A stretch of DNA of 64,000 nt, from assembly GCF_017874035.1 (NCBI RefSeq), contig NZ_JAGGKV010000004.1, forward strand, positions 124,001-188,000, given 5' to 3'. The stretch is from Paenibacillus aceris (GTDB lineage Bacteria; Bacillota; Bacilli; Paenibacillales; NBRC-103111). The position numbers and the translations under genes were made by a program. The notes below the pieces were generated by a model. That model saw nothing but the letters and a program-made list of their open reading frames with translations. It did not search any database and was not told the origin of the DNA. This document shows positions 19,707-29,100 of the stretch, piece after piece. The stretch's first letter is position 1; every line of letters begins with the position of its first letter.

Positions 19707-22700
19707 AAGCTTATTGGTCGCATTATTCGGCTGTACCGTAGCCACAAGTTCAGCTGTCTCCCCTTCTTTCAACGTAAGAACCGGCTTATCCAGCTGAATA
19801 CCGGTTACAACCGAATCCGGCACATTATTGCGATATTTAAAGTTGTCGTACTGAGCAACTGTAGGACCAAACACTCTAGCTCCCATCTTCCCTTCCACGT
19901 TCGGAATTGAGGCTAAGCTGCCTTCGTAATACTGTGTACCGTTCACAAACAAGGTCACTAGCGATCCTTCGAATTTGACTTTGACCGTTGAAGTGACGCC
20001 TTTACTTAGCTTAGCTGCCGTATTGTTCGTCAGCAGCCCGTAGCTGTCTTGTGCGTTCACCCAGTACCAACTGCCGTTATCGTAACCGACCGATGCCCAA
20101 GAATCTTTGTTCGTGTAGCGGAATATGACACCTGAGCGAATATTTCCGGTGTTTGTCGGCGTTACTTTAAATTCAATTTCACCGTCTTTGATGTCCGGTG
20201 AATTCTGATCAATAAAGACATTGCTCGTATTGTTAGCTGTCAACTGCAGCGCATACTGGCTAGCTTGAGACGAGTCACTAACAACCGCCATGCTGCCTGT
20301 TCCTGTCCCGATCACGTGCTGCCATCCGCCCAATTGATTAGTCTCAAATGTTTGCTCGTAGCGAATTGGAACCGGCTCAGGTACCGGAGTATCATTCGGA
20401 TTCGGCTGATAAACTTCGAACTCGTACAAGGAATAGCCATACGTTCCAGCCCGTTTTATACCCTGCATTTTCACATAACGGGCATTTTCTGTAGGGAATT
20501 TAATGACTTCCGTGCCGCCGACGCCTGCGTTCGTGGTATAGGCATCTTTCCAAGTCTGCGCGTCGTTCGAAACTTGAATTTTATACCCTTTGGCGTATGC
20601 GGGTTCCCATTTCAGGATCACCTTGTTAAGGTCGTAGTTTTTGCCGAGATCCACGTAAATCCACTCGTTGTCGGTATATTTGGACGCCCAGCGGGAATTT
20701 TTCGACTCATCCTCATCAAAAGCCAGGTTTGCCGTTAAATAATTCACTTCCTCTGAAGAAGCCACTGCCGGCTGGCGTGCGGCAATGTTAATCGTCCACG
20801 GCGGCGAGCCAGCAGCAACCGCGATTTCTTTCCCTGTCAAAGCGCGATCTACGATTTTCAAATCATCCAGTGCTCCTTGGAAGGCTTGTGTTGCGCTACC
20901 TACGACAGCCGCTGGAAGCAGCGTCGTCTCCGTCAATTTATCCTTCAGTTCTCCGTCAATAAACAGCGATGTCCCGCTTAAATCTCCTTTCATAGCGACA
21001 TGTACCCAACGTCCCGTCGGAATTGCCGTATTGAAGCTGAAATCAAAGCCCTCACGGGAGAAGCCGGCTTTGCCCGTTTCCTTCTGCTTTAATTTAATCG
21101 AAGCGTCTGCGGATTCGAGTAGAACCGCTTCCGGCTGCGTGCTGTCGGTCATATTTACCCAGGCCGAAACCGTCCACGGAAACCCCTTCGTCGTCAACCC
21201 AGTCGTGATGCGATCACTAGGATTGCTGAACACAGCCGCCTTGCCTGTCTTTCCGTTCGTCCACTGAACGCCACTTAAAGTACCGTTATAGCCGTTGCCG
21301 GAAAGATCACCGACCGATTGACCGCTACCTTCGTCAAACGGATAGCTGAGCACCGTTTCGGTCTGCGTTTTGACTTTATGCAACAAGTTCGTATTCGGCG
21401 CATCCCCGATCACACCGCTAGACTGACGAAATTGGTCATAGGTCGCATCGTTAGACTGACCTCTCCACATTTTCTCGGCCATTGTAGGCAGCGCGTCTTT
21501 TACGCGATCATGCACATCCATTGCGCTCACTTTTTTGCCAAGCATATCGTTCCATACCGCGAACATGCCGCCAAGCAAGTTTGGATTGTTGGCATTTAAT
21601 TGCATGGAACCGCTGAAATACGTTGGCTCCCAGTTTTCATACAGCCACTTCGTGTTCAAATAGTCATAGTAATAACCCGCTTTAGGTACGATATATAGCA
21701 AGCCGTCCGTCGTGTTAATGATTTTACGGCCTTCATTGATCGCATCGATCGGATTTTGCCAGCCGTTGTTCCAGCCATTCAATGTAATATCGCTGTCCAC
21801 CGGTGTTGTGCCCGGGAAGAATGTCAAACTGCCCCACATTCTTGCCGTCTTGCCTTTGCTTTTGAAAAAAGCATTGATCTCGTTTAAATACCGGCGGTAC
21901 GCCTCCACAGTTGTTTTATCGTTCCGGTCAAATTCATCTCCTCCAAAGTGAATTTCTTTGGCATCAAACCAATTACCGTCCAAGTATTCGCTCCATACGT
22001 CTTTGACAAACTCAATCGCCTCCGGACGCGTAATGTCCAGATGGTCAACAGGAAGGCTGTCTTTTACCAAGTCAGGTCTCACTTTTGTGAAGGACAGCGC
22101 ATGACTGGGCGTATCAAGCTCGGGAGTGATCGTCATCCCTCTGTCTTTGGCTAAATCCTGCAGCTCACGGAATTCCTGTTTCGTGTAATGTCCGTCTTTG
22201 GCTGTAAGTTCAGGATATTTGGTGCTTTCCAAACGGAAAGCCGAATATTTATCCCAATGCGTTCTGCTGTTGTCTTTAAAAATTTCATTATCATTCAAAT
22301 GAATTTGAAAGTCGTTCATTTTGTACCAGGACATAAACTTCACGTAGTCCTTCAAAAAATCCATCGTAAAAAACTTGCGGCCTACATCGAGCATAAAACC
22401 GCGCTCTTTGTACTTGGGATAATCTTTCGCGATGCCTTTAACAATGCTCGACTTAGCCGTATCCTGCTGTAAGATTTGAAGTGCCGATCTTGTGCCGTAG
22501 AATACGCCGGTAGTCGTATTGGCGTGTATGTTAACCATATCGCCGACTTCAAAATAGTAACCTTCCGTTCCAATCGCATCATCGGTTTGCTCGTTCAAAG
22601 TTAGGAAGAAATCCCCCGTGGCTGGTGAATTCGATTGCACTATGGGAACATTACGACCCGTGATTTCCTTCAAGTCTTCTTGAAATACAGCGGCTGTGTT

Positions 22701-22901
22701 TTGCAAAGAGCTGGATGGCGGAATGACAATCCGTGAATGATCGTCCATTGTAAAAGTACCCGTATTCCCCGTCCACTCCTGCAGGCTGGGAATTACGGTT
22801 GGCTTCGGGTTAGGTCCCGCACCGGCAGCTTGAGCGGGTTGGATTGGCAGTGAAAATACAAGTAAAGCAAGCAGACAAACCGTACTTACCGTCTTTCTCA
22901 T
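18942..22901 (-). CDS. Secreted GH20 enzyme (lacto-N-biosidase-like) with LamG, CBM32, Big2, cohesin and dockerin
   Basis: It starts at ATG 22901 (AGAGGTG upstream) and has 1319 residues; the signal peptide ends near QPAQAAG. The GH20 N-terminal domain is at about 35-155 and the barrel at about 160-505, with MLDVGRKFF, HLNDNE, PELDTPSHA and HFGGDEF; Asp322-Glu323 is the catalytic pair. A LamG-like domain (515-690), CBM32 (700-834), second beta-sandwich (842-1026), Big2 (1030-1110), cohesin (1119-1250) and dockerin (1259-1319) follow. The long HLNDNEIFKD insertion, the YLNEI region and the attached LamG domain recall bacterial lacto-N-biosidases, which release Gal-beta-1,3-GlcNAc, but ordinary hexosaminidase activity is equally possible. 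Its C-terminal 255 codons match the GH89 gene. The preceding gene ends 19 bases upstream. Confidence 0.88.
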   Translation of the reverse strand: MRKTVSTVCLLALLVFSLPIQPAQAAGAGPNPKPTVIPSLQEWTGNTGTFTMDDHSRIVIPPSSSLQNTAAVFQEDLKEITGRNVPIVQSNSPATGDFFLTLNEQTDDAIGTEGYYFEVGDMVNIHANTTTGVFYGTRSALQILQQDTAKSSIVKGIAKDYPKYKERGFMLDVGRKFFTMDFLKDYVKFMSWYKMNDFQIHLNDNEIFKDNSRTHWDKYSAFRLESTKYPELTAKDGHYTKQEFRELQDLAKDRGMTITPELDTPSHALSFTKVRPDLVKDSLPVDHLDITRPEAIEFVKDVWSEYLDGNWFDAKEIHFGGDEFDRNDKTTVEAYRRYLNEINAFFKSKGKTARMWGSLTFFPGTTPVDSDITLNGWNNGWQNPIDAINEGRKIINTTDGLLYIVPKAGYYYDYLNTKWLYENWEPTYFSGSMQLNANNPNLLGGMFAVWNDMLGKKVSAMDVHDRVKDALPTMAEKMWRGQSNDATYDQFRQSSGVIGDAPNTNLLHKVKTQTETVLSYPFDEGSGQSVGDLSGNGYNGTLSGVQWTNGKTGKAAVFSNPSDRITTGLTTKGFPWTVSAWVNMTDSTQPEAVLLESADASIKLKQKETGKAGFSREGFDFSFNTAIPTGRWVHVAMKGDLSGTSLFIDGELKDKLTETTLLPAAVVGSATQAFQGALDDLKIVDRALTGKEIAVAAGSPPWTINIAARQPAVASSEEVNYLTANLAFDEDESKNSRWASKYTDNEWIYVDLGKNYDLNKVILKWEPAYAKGYKIQVSNDAQTWKDAYTTNAGVGGTEVIKFPTENARYVKMQGIKRAGTYGYSLYEFEVYQPNPNDTPVPEPVPIRYEQTFETNQLGGWQHVIGTGTGSMAVVSDSSQASQYALQLTANNTSNVFIDQNSPDIKDGEIEFKVTPTNTGNIRSGVIFRYTNKDSWASVGYDNGSWYWVNAQDSYGLLTNNTAAKLSKGVTSTVKVKFEGSLVTLFVNGTQYYEGSLASIPNVEGKMGARVFGPTVAQYDNFKYRNNVPDSVVTGIQLDKPVLTLKEGETAELVATVQPNNATNKLVTWSSSDETVATVADSGNGKAIVTAHKAGKADVTVTTADGSFTAVSKVTVDTVVPAAPETTLSGTNSVVAGSEFTVRFGLKDVTQSVYGQDINLIYDTNVMEFVSAKSMKNGISIVQSKDRAGALRLIIASQGAGNAVTGTAEIAEIVFKAKNLEQAASGTISVTEATLGDDKGIETKASASLISIDVTAVPVGIPGDVNNDGKVSIGDLGFAAANYGKNAQSSDWNQVKRADINNDNKIDISDLAAIASKIIQ

Positions 22902-22920
22902 CTTTACACCTCTTCGAATT

Positions 22921-25900
22921 TTATTCCATAATTTTCATTGCAATGAAGGCCAGATCTGTGATATCAATATGTCCGTCATTGTTCGTATCTGCATACTTAA
23001 TGCTCTCCCAATCAGGACTTGCGGATGATTTGCCGTAATTAGCAGCCATCATGCCCAAATCGCCGATTGACACTTTTCCATCATGGTTCAAATCGCCAGG
23101 GATGCCGGCAGGAACAGGAGTTACTTGAACGCTTAGGGAGGAATTTAACGCTTTGAACTCGTTTCCTTGCTCATTTCCAAGCGTCGTACCCGTTACTTCG
23201 ATGATCGTCGTATTGGCCGCAGGAAGCACTTTTGAGTTAAATGTAACCTTGAACAATTGCGTATTTCCTGTAATCGCATGACCGGAACCTTGGCTGGCCG
23301 CAATCAGGCGAAGCTTACCTGGTACATCGTTCACCGTTCTCACAATGGTATGGTTCGGAAGCAGCGGCTCCGCCGACACAAATTCCATCACGTTCGGATC
23401 ATAGGTTAGCGTAATGTCTTCCGCATACACCTGCTGCGTCAAGCTGTTCAAGACATAAGTAACGGTTACCGGCTGTCCGCTTTGAACGTTGGAGCTTCCC
23501 GTTAATGTTGTATACGGGCTTTGTGGAGCGACCATTTTCACCACTACTGCTGCACTCGTTTGCTTCCCTCCGTACGTTGCCGTAACGACGGTTTCACCTT
23601 GGGAAACACCCGTGATTGATCCGATCGCCACCGTCGCAAGCAGCGGATTGCCAAGTTCGAATGTGGATGCAGCTGTCACATCTTGATTGGTTCCATCTGA
23701 ATAACGGGCCATCACTTTCACTGCTGTGGATTGACCTTGATTTACTTCGTAGCTTGCTGCATCAAACGCGATGGTTTGCAGCGTAGGAGCTACTTGATTT
23801 TTCCTGCTATCTAGCAGCGTTTTTGCCGCTTGAAGGGCAGAGATCGCTGTTACCGCCTGCTCTTTTGTCGTCGACCATGACTGGAACGTCCCCGTTGCCC
23901 GGACGATTTCAGAGCGGTAATCATCCATCGCTGCCTGCGGATACAGTCCTGGGCTGCTGCCTATAACATTCGGGTTGTCAGCAAGCGCCCGCGCTTGATT
24001 TAAATCAGCGTATAGCTGGTCAAATTCGGCAATGGCCATGCGGTTCGCCTGCTCCTGATACGACTTTTGAACTTCATCCGCGGTAAGAGCAGTACTGAAT
24101 AGTCTAGCTACGCTTACGTCACCATTTAACACGATACCGCCCTTATTGCCACTGGAAGGGTCGGCCCCTATGGCGAAATTCATATTCGGCTGCTTGAGTT
24201 GGCCTGTGGCATTCAACGACTTCACTTTTTGACCGTTCAAGTAAAGCGCGATTTGCGTACCGTCATAGGTAGCCGCCAAATGATAAGGTATTCCTGCCGC
24301 CAGCGTGACCCCTATACGCTTATAGGCCCCTTCGATATACGCCCACAACTCTACATTGCCGCCGCTCGTCGATTCAAACGAGAGACCTCCGCTCTCCGTA
24401 TTGCCGAAAATCGCCTGATTGCGTACGGAGTTCAAGATGAAGTCTGCTTCCAGCGTAAATTCGCCGACGACCTGTTTAATGGAATTTCTTGGCGCGATCC
24501 GGAAAAATTGATCGTTGCTGCCGTTCATTCTGCCCACATATTTTTTGAACACGTTGCTGTACACAATCGTCGCACCACTGCCATTCGCTACGGCATCATT
24601 ATGCGCTGAAGACCGATCCTTGCCTGTGCCGTCGGCAAAGTCGATGTCGATAACCGCCATTTCATCGATCGAAGCTGCCGGCGCCGTTCTAAACTCCGTC
24701 GTTAGCGCCGTGTTGCTGCGGTTATTGAATGAATCAAGCGCCCATATTTCAGCTCTGTAAGGCGTGTTTGGACGAAGTCCGGCAATGTCCAGCGACAGCG
24801 AGCTCGGAACAGGATCGTAGTACCATTCGGAAAAAGCTTTCTGCGACATGGACTGGACATTCGAATCCGCTTTGATCATATTGATTTCATACGAATGCAC
24901 CATTAAATTGTCTGTAGCCTGATCGAATTTCAACTTGACTTTCTGCGCTTGAACCGAAGAAGGATCTACACTTGCTTGTGCGCTTGCAGGGAATACCGGC
25001 TTCACCTGATCGCGATTGTTCGTATAAGTGAACATCGATTTGTCTGCTGGGTAACGTACTATATAATCTTCACCCGTCCACTTATTGGCATGAAAATCTC
25101 TGCGTTTGATGACGACCTGCCCATCCTGCACCTCAACAATCAACCCCTGCATGATATGGTCGTCTGGGAAATTACCTTGTATTTTGCCTGGTTCAAGTTC
25201 CGGGTAGCTGATGGCCGACGTACCGAGTGAGGTGAAGTCCTGCTGGTGAATCGATCGTGGATCGTCGATCGGATAATGGGAATGTCCCGTAAACGTCACG
25301 ACCTGCGGATATTTGCTTAATGCGTTATACAGCTTGGTATTGAAATAACCCCAAAGATCGCTGCCGTAAACGGTGTCCTTGATGTGCTGATGATGAAAGA
25401 CGAAAATCGGTTTGTTCGGATCTGCATTCTCGGCAAGCTTTTGCTCCAGCCAGGCGATCTGGGAATCTGACATTTTGCCGTCTCTCGTAGAATCTTCCGT
25501 TCCTAACATAATAAAATGAAAACCGTTAATCCATTTATCGTAAAAATAGTTTTCTGTGCCCGTCTTTTGTTCGAAGCGGTCTTGCGCAAGCTGAGGCGTC
25601 AGACCATTGATATACTCGTGATTGCCGATGACGAACAAATTGGCGGCTGACGGCACTTTCTTTCGATTAAAGATGCTCATGACCGAATCATATTCCGAAT
25701 TGGATCCGTGCTCCGTCAGGTCACCTGCAATGGCGATGGCGTCATAGTCAGGAACCAAAGTTCGAAGCTGATCCATCGCCTGCTCGAACTTGGGAGCGTC
25801 TGTCGCGCGGTTCCCCATCTGTAAATCGCTGATAACGGGAAAAACGAGATAGTTCCCGTCGGAACGCTTGCGGGGTGTGTAGACGTCTTCTGTCACGGCG

Positions 25901-26073
25901 GCTGATTGCGTCGAACCATGCACCGTTTCGCTTATCGCCGACAAATCGATGCTTTCGGCTCTTGCTACACCGGATTCAATTGTTTTACCCGGCAAACTGT
26001 TCAGTGTCAGAGCACCGATTACGAGTAAACTTGCGGCTGATTTCCGGATTTTTGCAAACGTCTTGGCATGCAT
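22921..26073 (-). CDS. Secreted calcineurin-like metallophosphoesterase with LamG, Ig-like, cohesin and dockerin
   Basis: I choose ATG 26073, with GGGAG 10 bases upstream, giving 1050 residues; ATG at 26094 lacks a suitable ribosome site. The N-terminus (IRKSAASLLVIGALTLNSL) is a signal peptide. The metallophosphoesterase core (about 60-340) shows all metal motifs in order: SDLQ, AGDLTEHG, GNHEY, HHQH and GHSH. A short fibronectin-like linker follows, then LamG (about 474-667), a helical FIVAR-like segment (670-757), an Ig-like domain (766-846), cohesin (851-984) and dockerin (991-1049). Its last ~290 residues resemble those of the GH31 protein, an older duplication. Family knowledge: such enzymes cleave phosphomono- or diesters. 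In this company it may remove phosphate-linked groups that block glycosidases, but that is inference. It is an unusual catalytic class for a dockerin-bearing enzyme. Confidence 0.88.
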   Translation of the reverse strand: MHAKTFAKIRKSAASLLVIGALTLNSLPGKTIESGVARAESIDLSAISETVHGSTQSAAVTEDVYTPRKRSDGNYLVFPVISDLQMGNRATDAPKFEQAMDQLRTLVPDYDAIAIAGDLTEHGSNSEYDSVMSIFNRKKVPSAANLFVIGNHEYINGLTPQLAQDRFEQKTGTENYFYDKWINGFHFIMLGTEDSTRDGKMSDSQIAWLEQKLAENADPNKPIFVFHHQHIKDTVYGSDLWGYFNTKLYNALSKYPQVVTFTGHSHYPIDDPRSIHQQDFTSLGTSAISYPELEPGKIQGNFPDDHIMQGLIVEVQDGQVVIKRRDFHANKWTGEDYIVRYPADKSMFTYTNNRDQVKPVFPASAQASVDPSSVQAQKVKLKFDQATDNLMVHSYEINMIKADSNVQSMSQKAFSEWYYDPVPSSLSLDIAGLRPNTPYRAEIWALDSFNNRSNTALTTEFRTAPAASIDEMAVIDIDFADGTGKDRSSAHNDAVANGSGATIVYSNVFKKYVGRMNGSNDQFFRIAPRNSIKQVVGEFTLEADFILNSVRNQAIFGNTESGGLSFESTSGGNVELWAYIEGAYKRIGVTLAAGIPYHLAATYDGTQIALYLNGQKVKSLNATGQLKQPNMNFAIGADPSSGNKGGIVLNGDVSVARLFSTALTADEVQKSYQEQANRMAIAEFDQLYADLNQARALADNPNVIGSSPGLYPQAAMDDYRSEIVRATGTFQSWSTTKEQAVTAISALQAAKTLLDSRKNQVAPTLQTIAFDAASYEVNQGQSTAVKVMARYSDGTNQDVTAASTFELGNPLLATVAIGSITGVSQGETVVTATYGGKQTSAAVVVKMVAPQSPYTTLTGSSNVQSGQPVTVTYVLNSLTQQVYAEDITLTYDPNVMEFVSAEPLLPNHTIVRTVNDVPGKLRLIAASQGSGHAITGNTQLFKVTFNSKVLPAANTTIIEVTGTTLGNEQGNEFKALNSSLSVQVTPVPAGIPGDLNHDGKVSIGDLGMMAANYGKSSASPDWESIKYADTNNDGHIDITDLAFIAMKIME

Positions 26074-26112
26074 CTGGATTTTGCTCCCTTTCATTGTCAA
26101 TTAAGTGGAATA

Positions 26113-26150
26113 GGAGGAATCTCTCGAACCGACAGTTCAAGAGTCCCTCC
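26113..26150 (-). other. Intercistronic hairpin between GH31 and metallophosphoesterase genes
   Basis: GGAGG...CTTGAAC pairs imperfectly with GTTCGAG...CCTCC around a short loop, 15 bases after the GH31 stop. There is no T-run, so it is probably a stability or processing element. Confidence 0.45.
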
Positions 26151-26164
26151 TTTCAGCTTAGGTA

Positions 26165-29100
26165 CTATTCCATAATTTTCGATGCAATGAAGGCCAGGTC
26201 TGTGATATCAATTTGTCCGTCATTGTTTATATCTAAATGCTTAACGCTCGCCCAATCAGCGCTTGTGGAGTTTTTGCCGTAATTTGCGGCCATCATGCCC
26301 AAATCGCCGATTGACACTTTTCCGTCTTGATTCAAATCGCCAGGAATGCCGACAGGAACTGGTGTTACTTGAACGCTTAGGGAGGAATTTAACGCTTTGA
26401 ACTCGTTTCCTTGCTCATTCCCAAGCGTCGTATCCGTTACATCAATCGTGGACGTAGTAGCCACAGTCAGCGCTTTTGAGTTAAATGTAAGCTTGAACAG
26501 CTGCGCATTTCCTGTCACTGCGTGACCTGCACCTTGGCTAGCGGCAATCAGGCGAAGTTTACCTGGTACTTCGTTCACCTTCGTCACAATAGTGAGGTTC
26601 GGAAGCAATGAATCCGCCGACACAAATTCCATTACGTTCGGATCATAGTTTAGCGTTATGTCTTCTGCATATACCTGCTGCGGTACGTTGTTCAATCCAT
26701 AAGTAAGCGTTATCGGCTGTCCGCTTTGAACACTGGAGCTTCCCGTTAACGTTGTAGACGGACTTTGTGGAGCAACCACTTTCACCACTACCGCTGCAGT
26801 CGTTTGCTTTCCTCCGTACGTTGCCGTAACAACGGTTTCGCCTTGGGAAACACCCGTGATCGTACCGTTCGCCACCGTAGCAAACAACGGATTTGCGCTT
26901 TCAAACGCGGATGAAGCTGTCACATCTTGATTCGTTCCATCCGAATATCGGGCCGTCACCTTTACTGCTGCGGATTGCCCTTGATTTACTTCATAGCTTG
27001 CTGCGTCAAACGCTATAGTTTGCAGCGAAGGTGCTTCAACCAGCTTATACACGTTCAGCTCGGAGGCAGAGGCAAAGTTGCCTGCACCTGCTGTTGCTTC
27101 TAGCTTAATATAAGCGGCATTCACCGGAGCAAAATTGACTTCTTTCATCACGTTGTTTTGCAGCCACGCTCCGCTCGCTACTTTCGTATACTGTTCGCCG
27201 TCCTGACTGACGTATACGTTATAGGCGGTGATGGTACCGTTGCCGGCATCCTGACGAGGTGTGTATTCCAGCTTGCTGATTTTGTAAGTTCCACCCAAAT
27301 TCAAAATGATTGATTGGGGCAGTGGATCAACATTGAACCATTTGATGTGCCACCAAGTGCTTAGATCCCCGTCAAGAGCCAAGCCCGGCTCGTTACCGGC
27401 CTGGAAGCTTGCAGCCGTCGCTGTCATTTGCGTTTGCGGGATTTTCACCAAACCGGTTTGCCCGGTTACCGTGACATCGACCGTAGCTTTAAAGCCGCCA
27501 TCCGCCGTAGTTGCAGTAATGGTAGCCGTTCCTGCGCCTTTCGGAGATACGACGCCTCTCTCATCTACCATCGCAATAGCAGGATTGCTTGAGCTCCAAG
27601 TAACTGATGTGTTCGCTGCATTCAGCGGCATTACAGTTGCTTCCAAAGCAACCGGCGCATCGAGCACGTTCATCGTGAGCGCCGAACGATCCAACGTTAC
27701 ACCCGTTACAGGAGCCGTTCCGATAATCGGCAAACCGATCAGCTTCACATCCGCAATGCTAGCTTTCGTGCTTGCATCAGGCAGTCCGGTAATCGTAATT
27801 CTCACGTAGCGCCCTTGGCTGCCAAAAGTATCTTTAAGCACTTGGCTTGCTTCGGTATTGTTCATGCGGTTTAACACTTGAATCCAGTTGCTGCTGCCCG
27901 CTTCCCGGACTTCCAGCTTGTATTTGTACACTTTATCGCTCTGTCCAAATGAAATTTCTAACCCTTGAATTGAGTGCATTTTACCCAAATCAGCGGACCA
28001 TACATGGCCTGGGCTAGCATCATTTGCCGACCAAAGGGTATCCAGTTTGCCGTCGTTGGCATTGCTTGCCGGGTATGCCGGATCTGAGCTGTCTGCCGAC
28101 GCTGGTTTGCCTTTCAAAATATCGCCCAAGACAGGAGGCGCTTGAGGCGTTTCATATACGTCGATTTCGGATGCTGAGGCGAATCCGCCTACGGCAACTA
28201 CCGCCTCCAGCTTCACATAGCGAGCGTCAACAGGTGTAAATTGGACATACTTTTTAATATTGTTGCGGGTCCAAGTACCTGTGCTGATTTGCGTATAGTT
28301 CGTACCGTCGGTACTTACATACAAATTATAAGTCTGTATCGTACCATTCCCGGCGTCTGTACGCGGTGCATAACGGAATTGGCTAATATTGCGAACTTTG
28401 CCGAGATTGATAATAATCGATTGCGGCAATTTGTCAGAACCGTCCCATTTCGTGTGCCAGACAGAGTTCGAATCCCCGTCGATCGCTTTTGAAGCTTCAC
28501 TGCCTGGTTGTGCGCTGAATGCCGTTGCCGTCATTTGATTTTTCGGAATCGCCAGAGGCGTTGGCACCGAACCGTCACGGTACACGTTTAGTTCAGCCGC
28601 AGCCGCAAAGCCATTTACCCCTGCTGTTGCTTCCAATTTCACATACTGCGCTTCTGCGGTAGGGAACGTCACTGTTTTCTCCGACTTATCCGCATTCCAC
28701 GTTCCGGTGGCAACTTTGGTAAAGTTGGTTCCATCCGTGCTCACGTACACGTTATAAGCTGTAATAATGCCGTCCGTGCCTAAATATTGTCTTGGCAAAT
28801 ATTTCAATTTGTTCACGGAAAACTTCGTGCCCAAATTTAGCGTAATCGCCTGCGGTAGCGGAGTGCTGCCATCCAGCTTGGTGCTCCAGACGGTCTCCGT
28901 GCTGCCATCCAGTGCATTAGCTAAAGGAGAGGTTGCATCCGTACTTGTCGCCGTTGCCACGATGTCCCCTTGCACGATTTTCGTTGGATCGTTATCCGGT
29001 TCCGGCAATGAAATGACGGTTGCGTCAGTCAATGGAGTCGTATCTGCTGCAAAACCGGCTACTTTCACTTCGAAGCCTTGGTTAGTCGGCATATCCGGCG

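Noticed and set aside
110..26282. Many plus-strand open frames of 60-165 codons across the enzyme genes
   Set aside because: They lie antisense to long, domain-rich minus-strand genes, have biased composition and no ribosome sites. Several recur only because the cohesin-dockerin DNA itself is repeated.
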